Origin: Paracoccaceae bacterium
GTDB lineage: Bacteria; Pseudomonadota; Alphaproteobacteria; Rhodobacterales; Rhodobacteraceae
Direction: 5' to 3'
NCBI GenBank assembly: GCA_026984895.1
Contig: JALSRF010000306.1
Location: 1-11,062, forward strand
DNA: 11,062 nucleotides
Shown here: positions 5,483 to 11,062 of the stretch, one piece after another
Layout: the number at the start of each line of letters is the position of its first letter
Numbering within the stretch: position 1 is the first letter of the stretch
Program-made: the position numbers and the translations under genes
The notes under the pieces: generated by a model
What the model saw: only the letters and a program-made list of their open reading frames with translations
Told to the model about the DNA's origin: nothing
The model's database searches: none

Positions 5483-5800
5483 TCAACTCCTTTTTGCGGT
5501 CGTCCTTTTTGCCGGGCGCTCCTGGGCGGGCTTTCGGGCGGCACGCTTGCGCCCCGAGCCGGCCGCCGCTTCCAGCGCCTCGATCCTGCGGGCAAGGGCG
5601 GCGTTTTCCTCGCGCGCCTTCTGCGCCATGAGTTGCACCGCTTCGAACTCCTCGCGAGTGACGAAATTGCGATCCGCCAGCCAGCGGTCCATCCAGCTTT
5701 TCATCGCTGTTTCGGCTTCGCTTTTCGCCCCCTGCGCAACGCCCATGGCATTTGTCATCAACTGGGAAATGTCGTCGAGAATCTTGTTGCGCGACTGCAT
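5483..5800 (-). CDS. ubiK: Ubiquinone biosynthesis accessory factor UbiK (BMFP family)
   Basis: A 105-residue protein of the UbiK/YqiC/Brucella membrane fusogenic protein family, an accessory factor of aerobic ubiquinone synthesis that associates with UbiJ and membranes. Residues 1-40 form an amphipathic helix (ILDDISQLMTNAMGVAQGAK). The family core DRNFVTREEFEAVQLMAQKA (43-62) follows, then a short coiled coil (EENAALARRIEALEA, 64-78). A Lys/Arg/Ala-rich tail (82-105) is longer than in enterobacterial homologues. Start ATG 5800 is strongly supported by AAGGAG 6 bp upstream; the open frame continues to 5905 without a ribosome binding site. It is divergent from lgt with 127 bp between starts. 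No gene for UbiJ is seen in the window. Confidence 0.9.
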   Translation of the reverse strand: MQSRNKILDDISQLMTNAMGVAQGAKSEAETAMKSWMDRWLADRNFVTREEFEAVQLMAQKAREENAALARRIEALEAAAGSGRKRAARKPAQERPAKRTTAKRS

Positions 5801-5828
5801 GGTTCGCTCCTTTTCGCCGGACCGTTCC

Positions 5829-5857
5829 ACTATGGGGCGTTGCATGAGAAAGCTCAA
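5829..5857 (-). promoter_or_regulatory. Candidate promoter of ubiK
   Basis: On the minus strand TTGAGC (5857-5852) is followed after exactly 17 bp by CATAGT (5834-5829), each matching 4 of 6 consensus positions of -35 and -10 boxes. Transcription would start near 5822, giving a leader of about 20 nt that carries the AAGGAG ribosome binding site of ubiK. This is a pattern match only. Confidence 0.35.
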
Positions 5858-5871
5858 GGCCGATCGCCGGC

Positions 5872-5892
5872 CCGCCCGGGTGGCCCGGGCGG
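5872..5892. repeat. Perfect 9-bp inverted repeat upstream of lgt
   Basis: CCGCCCGGG (5872-5880) and CCCGGGCGG (5884-5892) are perfect reverse complements around a 3-bp centre, TGG. It lies in the divergent ubiK/lgt spacer, abutting a candidate -35 box of lgt. A role as an operator or as a boundary hairpin is possible. GC-rich self-complementary words arise easily at this base composition, so chance cannot be excluded. Confidence 0.4.
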
Positions 5893-5922
5893 TTGACTTC
5901 GCCACGCGCCACCCCCATCAAT
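5893..5922 (+). promoter_or_regulatory. Candidate promoter of lgt
   Basis: TTGACT (5893-5898) matches the -35 consensus at five of six bases. After an 18-bp spacer, ATCAAT (5917-5922) is a poor -10 match (three of six). Transcription would begin about at the ATG of lgt (5928), consistent with the lack of any ribosome binding site before that codon. Confidence 0.25.
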
Positions 5923-5927
5923 GGCCC

Positions 5928-6827
5928 ATGTTTCCCGCAGCCATACCGTTTCCCGACATCAGCCCGGAGATCTTTTCGATCCCCGTCGGCGGTTTCACCA
6001 TCGCCCTGCGCTGGTATGCGCTGGCCTATATCGTCGGCATCCTGATCGGCTGGCGCCTGGTCGCGCGCGCGCTGTCGCGTCCCGCTCTCTGGCCCGGCGA
6101 CAGCCCGCCGATGACGCGCGCGCAACTGGACGATCTGCTGACCTGGATCATCGTCGGCGTCATCGTCGGCGGGCGGCTGGGGTTCGTCGTGTTTTACCAG
6201 CCGGCGCACTATCTGGCCAACCCGGTGGAAATCCTCAAGGTCTGGAAGGGCGGAATGTCGTTTCACGGCGGCTTTCTGGGGGTCGTGGGCGCGGTCTGGC
6301 TGTTTTCGCGGCGCCATGGCCTACGGCTGGGCTCGATCGCCGATTCCATGGCCTTTGCCGCCCCGGCGGGGCTGTTCCTGGGGCGGATCGCCAATTTCAT
6401 CAAGCCCGAGCTCTGGGGGCGACCGACCACCGTGCCCTGGGGGGTGATCTTCCCCGGAGCGGCGGCGCAGAACTGCCCCGGCGTGCTGACCCTGTGCGCG
6501 CGCCATCCCTCGCAGCTGTACGAGGCCGCGCTTGAGGGGCTGCTGCTGGGCAGCGTGCTGCTGTTCGTGGTCTGGAAACGCGGCTGGCTCAGGGTGCCCT
6601 GGCAGACGGCCGGGCTGTTTTTTGCCGGCTACGGCCTGGCCCGGTTCGTGGTCGAACGGTTCCGCGAAGCGGATGCGCAGTTCATCACCCCGGACAACCC
6701 GATGGGTTTTGTGGTGGGATCGGGGCAGATCGGCCTGTCCATGGGCCAGCTTCTTTCGCTTCCCATGATCGTGGTCGGCCTTGGCGTGATCCTCTTCGCC
6801 CGCCGCCGCGCGGCTGGCCGCGCGTGA
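5928..6827 (+). CDS. lgt: Prolipoprotein diacylglyceryl transferase
   Basis: A 299-residue inner-membrane enzyme that transfers diacylglycerol from phosphatidylglycerol to the lipobox cysteine of prolipoproteins. There are about seven hydrophobic segments: around 24-46, 71-90, 112-126, 140-156, 202-216, 226-242 and 272-290. Conserved parts are LRWYALAYI (27-35), SFHGGFLG (111-118), the signature GRIANFIKPELWGR (152-165) with Arg153, Asn156 and Glu161, HPSQLYE (193-199), and ARFVVERFRE (238-247) with Arg239 and Glu243. The signature reads IKPELWG where enterobacteria have INGELYG. Start ATG 5928 gives the family-like MFPAAIPFPDISPEIF. It has no Shine-Dalgarno, but the upstream in-frame ATG at 5844 adds a basic, non-conserved stretch. 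The stop overlaps the next gene's GTG by 4 bp. Confidence 0.96.
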   Translation: MFPAAIPFPDISPEIFSIPVGGFTIALRWYALAYIVGILIGWRLVARALSRPALWPGDSPPMTRAQLDDLLTWIIVGVIVGGRLGFVVFYQPAHYLANPVEILKVWKGGMSFHGGFLGVVGAVWLFSRRHGLRLGSIADSMAFAAPAGLFLGRIANFIKPELWGRPTTVPWGVIFPGAAAQNCPGVLTLCARHPSQLYEAALEGLLLGSVLLFVVWKRGWLRVPWQTAGLFFAGYGLARFVVERFREADAQFITPDNPMGFVVGSGQIGLSMGQLLSLPMIVVGLGVILFARRRAAGRA

Positions 6828-7888
6828 CGCCGCTGGCCCGGCAACTGTCGCGGCGTATCGCAACGTCCGGCCCGATCAGCATCGCCGAATACATGGCCGA
6901 ATGCCTGCTGCATCCCGAACATGGCTACTACGCGACCCGCGATCCGCTGGGGGCGCAGGGCGATTTCACCACCGCGCCCGAAATCAGCCAGATGTTCGGA
7001 GAGCTTCTGGGGCTGGCGCTGGCACAGGCCTGGATCGAGCGCTCCCGGCCAAGCCCCTTCGTGCTTGCCGAACTGGGTCCCGGTCGCGGGACGCTGATGG
7101 CCGATCTGCTCAGGGCCACGCGCATCGTGCCCGGCTTCCATGCCGCCGCGCGCATCGAACTGGTCGAAGCCTCGCCAGCCCTGCGGGCCTGCCAGAAAAA
7201 GGCGCTTGGCGGCCATCCGGCGCAATGGCGCAACAGCATGAGCGAGCTTGGCGAAGGGCCGCTGTTCCTGGTCGCGAACGAGTTTTTCGACGCGCTTCCC
7301 ATCCGCCAGTTTACCCGCGCGAAAGACGGCTGGTGCGAACATCGGGTTGCGCTGCAGGAGGGTCGGCTGAGTCTGGCCCTGGGCGCGCCGGCACCGGTTG
7401 CGCGGCTGGATCACAGGCTGCAGGACGTGGCCCCGGGCGAGGTGGTGGAAACGCGCGCGCCGGGCGAATCGGTGGCGGCCGAGATCGGCGCGCGGATCGC
7501 GCGCTCGGGCGGCGTTGCGATCGTGGTTGACTACGGGAACTGGCGGTCGCGCGGGGATACGTTGCAGGCGCTGCGCGGGCATCGCAGCGAAGGCATCCTG
7601 GACAACCCGGGCGAAGCCGACCTGAGCGCCCATGTGGATTTCGAGGCCCTCGCCCTTGCCGCCGCCCCCGCCCGGGCAACGCGGATGATCGCGCAGGGCA
7701 CCCTGCTTGGCCGGCTGGGGATTGGCGAACGGGCGCGCGCGCTGGCCGCGACCCTGCAGGGCGCGGCGCTGGAAAACCACACGGCGGCATTTCATCGCTT
7801 GACCGGGCCCGACCAAATGGGGAACCTGTTCAAGGCCATCGCCTTCTACCAGGCGGGCGGTGCGCCGCCGCCGGGGTTCGATCCATGA
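6824..7888 (+). CDS. SAM-dependent methyltransferase, MidA/NDUFAF7 family
   Basis: A 354-residue class I methyltransferase of the DUF185 family. The eukaryotic member NDUFAF7 methylates an arginine of the NDUFS2 subunit of complex I, so a role in NADH dehydrogenase assembly is plausible here. Motifs: HGYYATRDPLGAQGDFTT (33-50) followed by APEISQMFGE (51-60), the SAM-binding ELGPGRGTLMADLLR (83-97), NEFFDALP (152-159), VVDYG (234-238) and the DLSAHVDF motif (266-273). All are normal for the family. It starts with GTG 6824 inside the lgt stop (GTGA) with no clear Shine-Dalgarno, which implies coupling to lgt. Its stop overlaps the pgeF start (ATGA). The activity and target are inferred from the family. 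Confidence 0.92.
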   Translation: MTPLARQLSRRIATSGPISIAEYMAECLLHPEHGYYATRDPLGAQGDFTTAPEISQMFGELLGLALAQAWIERSRPSPFVLAELGPGRGTLMADLLRATRIVPGFHAAARIELVEASPALRACQKKALGGHPAQWRNSMSELGEGPLFLVANEFFDALPIRQFTRAKDGWCEHRVALQEGRLSLALGAPAPVARLDHRLQDVAPGEVVETRAPGESVAAEIGARIARSGGVAIVVDYGNWRSRGDTLQALRGHRSEGILDNPGEADLSAHVDFEALALAAAPARATRMIAQGTLLGRLGIGERARALAATLQGAALENHTAAFHRLTGPDQMGNLFKAIAFYQAGGAPPPGFDP

Positions 7889-8640
7889 CACTAGAGGCCA
7901 TCACCGCGAATGCGCTTTCCCCCTTGCGCCACGGGTTCTTTACCCGGCGCGGCGGCGCATCGTCGGGGATTTTCAGCGGGTTGAATTGCGGCGCCGGTTC
8001 CAGCGACCAGGCCGAGGCGGTGGCGATCAACCGCGCCCGCGTGGCCAGGTTCCTGGGCGCAGATGCGGGCGATCTGGTGACACTGCACCAGGTCCACTCT
8101 GCCGACGTGGTGACGCTGGATGCCCCGATCCCGCCGGGCCGGCGCGCCGATGCGATGGTCACGCGAACGCCGGGCGTCCTGCTGGGAACGCTCAGCGCCG
8201 ATTGCCAGCCGGTGCTGTTCGCCGACCGCGCCGCCGGGGTCATCGGCGCCGCCCATGCCGGCTGGCGCGGGGCCCTTGGCGGGGTGCTCGAAGCCACGCT
8301 CGCGGCCATGGAATCGCTGGGCGCCACGCGCCAGAGCACTGCCGCCGTCATCGGCCCCTGCATCAGCCAGCGCGCCTACGAAGTCGGCCAGGAATTCCTG
8401 GAAACCTTCGTGGATGCCGACCCGGAACACGCGCGCTTCTTCATCAACGGCACCGGCGGGCGTTACCTGTTCGACCTGCCGGGGTTCGGGCTGTTCCGGC
8501 TGCGGCGCGCGGGCGTCGGCCATGCCGAATGGACCGGCCATTGCACCTATCACGACCCCGACCGCTTCTATTCCTACAGACGCAGCCAGCACCGCGGCGA
8601 AGCCGACTACGGGCGGCTCGTTTCGGCCATCCGGCTTTAG
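7885..8640 (+). CDS. pgeF: Peptidoglycan editing factor PgeF (YfiH/laccase-domain family)
   Basis: A 251-residue cytoplasmic protein. E. coli PgeF removes wrongly incorporated L-Ser from UDP-MurNAc-L-Ser, guarding cell-wall precursor composition. Relatives were earlier called multicopper polyphenol oxidases, and the human relative FAMIN acts on purine nucleosides. The metal/active-site triad is visible as His71 (LHQVHS, 67-72), Cys107 (SADCQPVLF, 104-112) and His124 (AAHAGWRG, 122-129). IGPCI (156-160) and the C-terminal HCTYHDPDRFYSYRR (219-233) are also present. N-terminal HGFFTRRGGASSG (16-28) matches the usual start region. ATG 7885 overlaps the previous stop by 4 bp. A dehydratase gene begins 8 bp after its TAG. 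Confidence 0.95.
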   Translation: MTLEAITANALSPLRHGFFTRRGGASSGIFSGLNCGAGSSDQAEAVAINRARVARFLGADAGDLVTLHQVHSADVVTLDAPIPPGRRADAMVTRTPGVLLGTLSADCQPVLFADRAAGVIGAAHAGWRGALGGVLEATLAAMESLGATRQSTAAVIGPCISQRAYEVGQEFLETFVDADPEHARFFINGTGGRYLFDLPGFGLFRLRRAGVGHAEWTGHCTYHDPDRFYSYRRSQHRGEADYGRLVSAIRL

Positions 8641-8648
8641 GAGGACTC

Positions 8649-9623
8649 ATGTTCACGCTTGCAGAACTGCAGGCGGCGCGCGATCTCGTGCATGCGCAGA
8701 TGCCGCCGACACCGCAACACGAATGGCCGCTGCTGGCCGAGGCGCTGGGCACGCGCGCGGTGGTCAAGCACGAAAACCACACGCCGACGGGCGCCTTCAA
8801 GCTGCGCGGGGCGATCACCTTCATCGACTGGCTGCGGCGCACGCAGCCCGACCTGACCGGCATCGTCACCGCCACCCGCGGCAACCACGGCCAGGGCCAG
8901 GCCCGCCAGGCGCGCGCCGCCGGCCTGACGGCCCGGGTCTATGTGCCCTGCGGCAACGCGCAGGAAAAGAACGCGGCGATGCGCGCCTTCGGGGCCGAAC
9001 TGATCGAACATGGCAAGGATTTCGACGAAGCCCGCGAAGAGGCGATGCGCGTGGCGCGGGCGGAAAACCTGTTCCCGGTGCCGCCGTTTCATCGCGAGAT
9101 GGTGCGTGGCGTGGCAACCTGCGGTTTCGAGCTGTTCTCGGCCCGGCCCGATCTTGACCGCGTCTATGTGCCGGTGGGCTGCGGCTCGGGGCTGTGCGGC
9201 TTGCTGGCGGCGCGCGATGCGCTGGGGCTCAGATGCGAGATCGTCGGCGTTGTCGCCACCGGGGCCGATGCGGTGAAACGCTCGGTGGAAAGCGGCCGCC
9301 TGGTCGAAGGTGCGCAGGCCCGCACAATCGCCGATGGCATGGCGGTTCGCGTTCCGGTGGCCGAAGCCTTTGCAATCTACGGCAACGGCGCGGCACGGAT
9401 CGTCAGCGTGAGCGATGACGAGATCGCACAGGCCATGCGCCTTTACTACAGCGCCACGCACAACCTCGCCGAAGGTGCCGGCGCCGCGCCGCTGGCTGCC
9501 GCGCTACAGGAACGCGCGCAACTGGCGGGAAGCAACGTGGGACTGATTCTGAGCGGGGGCAACGTGGACATGGGGCTGTTTGCCCGGGTCCTGGCCGGAC
9601 AGACGCCGCAGCCCGCGCCCTGA
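8649..9623 (+). CDS. PLP-dependent threonine/serine dehydratase-like enzyme (fold type II)
   Basis: A 324-residue member of the tryptophan synthase beta superfamily, expected to deaminate a hydroxy amino acid to a 2-keto acid and ammonia. The Schiff-base lysine is Lys51 in TGAFKLRGA (47-55). TRGNHGQG (76-83) replaces the usual SAGNHAQG substrate loop. The phosphate-binding glycine loop is VGCGSGLCG (176-184) instead of a run of glycines. SGGNVD (302-307) closes the cofactor site. There is no C-terminal ACT domain, so this is a short catabolic-type enzyme rather than biosynthetic IlvA. Start ATG 8649 is well supported: the pgeF stop runs into AGGAGG, 5 bp upstream. Alternatives include threo-3-hydroxyaspartate ammonia-lyase and EutB-type hydroxyectoine dehydratase. 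The substrate is not determinable here. Confidence 0.88.
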   Translation: MFTLAELQAARDLVHAQMPPTPQHEWPLLAEALGTRAVVKHENHTPTGAFKLRGAITFIDWLRRTQPDLTGIVTATRGNHGQGQARQARAAGLTARVYVPCGNAQEKNAAMRAFGAELIEHGKDFDEAREEAMRVARAENLFPVPPFHREMVRGVATCGFELFSARPDLDRVYVPVGCGSGLCGLLAARDALGLRCEIVGVVATGADAVKRSVESGRLVEGAQARTIADGMAVRVPVAEAFAIYGNGAARIVSVSDDEIAQAMRLYYSATHNLAEGAGAAPLAAALQERAQLAGSNVGLILSGGNVDMGLFARVLAGQTPQPAP

Positions 9624-9684
9624 AGGCGCCCCCGAACGCGCCCCCCTGAACGCGCCCCCCGAACGCGCTGCCGAACGCTCACCA
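9622..9684. repeat. Degenerate 12-14 bp tandem repeat, about five units
   Basis: Units begin GAA at 9622, 9634, 9648, 9661 and 9673. The core is GAACGCGCCCCC, with the middle two units nearly identical (9634-9647 and 9648-9660) and the outer ones diverged. The first unit overlaps the TGA stop of the dehydratase. This looks like slippage-driven expansion of a GC-rich word. Confidence 0.75.
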
Positions 9685-9720
9685 CATGGCGCGTGCCGAT
9701 GCGCCGCGCGTCAGACGGGC

Positions 9721-9741
9721 GCCATGCGCCATGCGCCATGC
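9721..9741. repeat. Three perfect copies of a 7-bp tandem repeat
   Basis: GCCATGC is repeated exactly three times head to tail (9721-9727, 9728-9734, 9735-9741). It is non-coding as far as I can tell. It lies about 35 bp beyond the 12-14 bp repeat array and directly before a third repeat family. Confidence 0.8.
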
Positions 9742-9743
9742 CC

Positions 9744-9777
9744 GAGGCCGCACCGGGGCCGAGGCCGCGCCGGGGCC
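9744..9777. repeat. Two tandem copies of a 17-bp unit
   Basis: GAGGCCGCACCGGGGCC (9744-9760) is followed directly by GAGGCCGCGCCGGGGCC (9761-9777). They differ at a single base, and the sequence then continues into GCGCCGCC. Confidence 0.8.
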
Positions 9778-9899
9778 GCGCCGCCAGAACGTGTCGCGCC
9801 CCATCCTGTCTGCAACGGTATTTGCGCGGAACGTCCCGCCCCCCCGCTTTCGCATGGCCGAAACCCCCGGGACCGGTTCCCACCCTCGGGCGGCAGGCT

Positions 9900-11062
9900 T
9901 CAGACCTTGATCAGCCCCATGCTTTCAAGCTTGAGCACCACCTGGTGCGCACAATGATCGACCTCGACGTTTTCCGTATCAAGCCGCAGTTCGGGGGTTT
10001 GTGGTGCCTCGTAAGGGTCCGAAATTCCCGTGAATTCCTTGATCTTGCCTTCACGCGCCAGCTTGTAGAGCCCCTTGCGGTCGCGCCGTTCGCACTCTTC
10101 CAGCGACGTTGCCACATGCACCTCGACAAAGGCACCGAACTGTTCGATCTCCTCGCGCACCGCACGCCGCGTCGCCGCATAAGGCGCGATCGGCGCACAG
10201 ATGGCGATGCCGCCGTTCTTGGTGATCTCGCTGGCAACATAGCCGATGCGACGGATGTTGAGGTCGCGATGTTCCTTGGAAAAGCCAAGTTCGCTGGACA
10301 GGTTCTTGCGCACGACATCGCCATCCAGAAGCGTCACCGGGCGTCCGCCCATTTCCATCAGCTTCACCATCAATGCATTGGCGATCGTGGATTTCCCCGA
10401 CCCCGACAGCCCGGTGAAAAACACCGTGAACCCCTGTTTGTGGCGCGCCGGGAAACGGCGTCGCAGTTCGGTCACCACCTCGGGGAAGGAGAACCATTCC
10501 GGGATTTCCAGCCCCTCGCGCAGGCGCCGGCGCAATTCCGTCCCGGAGATGTTGAGCACGGTCGCGCCGCTTTTTTCGACCGCGTCGGCGGGTTCGTATT
10601 GGGCGCGCTCCTGCACATAGACCATGTGCTTGAACGGCACCATTTCGATGCCGATTTCGTCCTGATGTTCGCGAAACAGATCCTGTGCGTCATAGGGGCC
10701 GTAGAAATCCTCCCCGGACGAGGTCTTGCCGGGGCCCGCGTGATCGCGTCCGACAATGAAATGGGTGCAGCCGTGGTTGGCCCGGATCAGCCCGTGCCAG
10801 ACCGCTTCGCGCGGGCCGGCCATGCGCATGGCCAGGTTCAGCAGACTCATCGCGGTGGTCGAGCCCGGGTATTTGTCCAGCACCGCCTCGTAGCAGCGCA
10901 CCCGCGTGAAATGATCCACGTCGCCCGGCTTGGTCATCCCGACAACCGGGTGAATCAGCAGGTTCGCCTGCGCCTCGCGGGCGGCGCGGAAGGTCAGTTC
11001 CTGGTGCGCGCGGTGCAGCGGGTTGCGGGTCTGAAACGCCACCACCCGGCGCCAGCCGAGCT
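9900..11062 (-). CDS. sat/cysC: Bifunctional sulfate adenylyltransferase / adenylylsulfate kinase, N-terminus cut by window end
   Basis: The reading frame is open to the end of the window, with LGWRR preceding VVAFQTRNPLHRAH, so the 5' part is missing. About 386 residues remain. The ATP sulfurylase half shows QTRNPLHRAH, LIRANHGCTHFIVGRDHAGPG-type active-site motifs and FKHMVYV. The C-terminal half is APS kinase: P-loop FTGLSGSGKST (about 210-220 counting from Val at 11045), DGDVVRKNL (241-249), FSKEHRDLNIRRIGYVASEI (255-274), and KGLYKLAREGKIKEFTGI (324-341). Together they convert sulfate to APS and then PAPS. The order Sat-CysC is the reverse of animal PAPS synthase. The position of the E. 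coli CysC phospho-serine is Ala (CAPIAPYAATRR, 283-294). It is convergent with the dehydratase gene. Confidence 0.95.
   Translation of the reverse strand, partial: LGWRRVVAFQTRNPLHRAHQELTFRAAREAQANLLIHPVVGMTKPGDVDHFTRVRCYEAVLDKYPGSTTAMSLLNLAMRMAGPREAVWHGLIRANHGCTHFIVGRDHAGPGKTSSGEDFYGPYDAQDLFREHQDEIGIEMVPFKHMVYVQERAQYEPADAVEKSGATVLNISGTELRRRLREGLEIPEWFSFPEVVTELRRRFPARHKQGFTVFFTGLSGSGKSTIANALMVKLMEMGGRPVTLLDGDVVRKNLSSELGFSKEHRDLNIRRIGYVASEITKNGGIAICAPIAPYAATRRAVREEIEQFGAFVEVHVATSLEECERRDRKGLYKLAREGKIKEFTGISDPYEAPQTPELRLDTENVEVDHCAHQVVLKLESMGLIKV

Larger units (their letters stand above)
9624..9899. other. Convergent intergenic region, no gene
   Basis: A 276-bp spacer between the dehydratase stop (+) and the Sat-CysC stop (-). 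Both operons should terminate here, but I see no hairpin followed by a T-run on either strand. Weak hairpins are GGCGC/GCGCC (9625-9629, 9638-9642) for the plus operon and GGGA/TCCC around 9870-9882. Most of the first half is occupied by short tandem repeats, listed separately. The open frames across it are repetitive or basic and not convincing. Confidence 0.6.

Noticed and set aside
5193..5927. A 245-codon in-frame extension upstream of lgt
   Set aside because: The added translation is Arg/Pro/Ala-rich, runs antisense through ubiK and has no membrane or family features. It is open only because stop codons are rare at this GC content.
9686..9910. A 74-codon plus-strand frame in the convergent spacer
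   Set aside because: It is built largely from the tandem repeats, has no ribosome binding site, and runs over the stop of Sat-CysC.

Overview
This is ordinary core chromosome from a high-GC alphaproteobacterium, most likely a member of the Rhodobacterales (Paracoccaceae type). The evidence is the marked G/C bias at third codon positions, the UbiK/BMFP - YbjN - ProC block lying next to Lgt - MidA-like methyltransferase - PgeF, and a fused ATP sulfurylase/APS kinase. I see no prophage structure, insertion sequence, CRISPR array, tRNA or rRNA gene, toxin-antitoxin pair or defence system. I searched for an undescribed system and did not find a convincing one. The second-look items are mostly intergenic structures and sequence variants in known families.

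Layout. (1) 1-173 is the 3' end of carB (+). It is followed 5 bp later by the stop codon of a convergent small gene of unknown function (179-544, -). (2) 545-847 is non-coding and holds an inverted pair of DnaA-box-like 9-mers. (3) 848-1321 (-) encodes a small helix-turn-helix protein resembling phage CII-type regulators. (4) 1322-1651 is a divergent intergenic region with palindromes and a long-range inverted repeat, leading into tdk, thymidine kinase (1652-2242, +). (5) A minus-strand block reads ubiK (5483-5800), a 396-bp gap, the YbjN-domain gene (4583-5086), proC (3654-4484), csaA (3319-3657) and a D-2-hydroxyacid dehydrogenase (2345-3319). The last three genes overlap at their start and stop codons. 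(6) Divergently, a compact plus-strand operon runs lgt (5928-6827), MidA/NDUFAF7-like methyltransferase (6824-7888), pgeF (7885-8640) and a PLP-dependent threonine dehydratase-like enzyme (8649-9623), with 4-bp overlaps and then an 8-bp gap. (7) 9624-9899 separates convergent genes and contains three different short tandem-repeat families. (8) 9900-11062 (-) is the C-terminal two thirds of a Sat-CysC fusion that runs off the window end.

How the genes fit together. The functions are housekeeping: pyrimidine synthesis and salvage (CarB, Tdk), proline synthesis (ProC), 2-keto acid reduction, ubiquinone biogenesis (UbiK), lipoprotein maturation (Lgt), respiratory complex I assembly (MidA-like), cell-wall precursor quality control (PgeF), amino-acid deamination and sulfate activation. 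Translational coupling suggests two co-expressed units, proC-csaA-hydroxyacid dehydrogenase and lgt-midA-pgeF-dehydratase. Members of each unit need not share a pathway.
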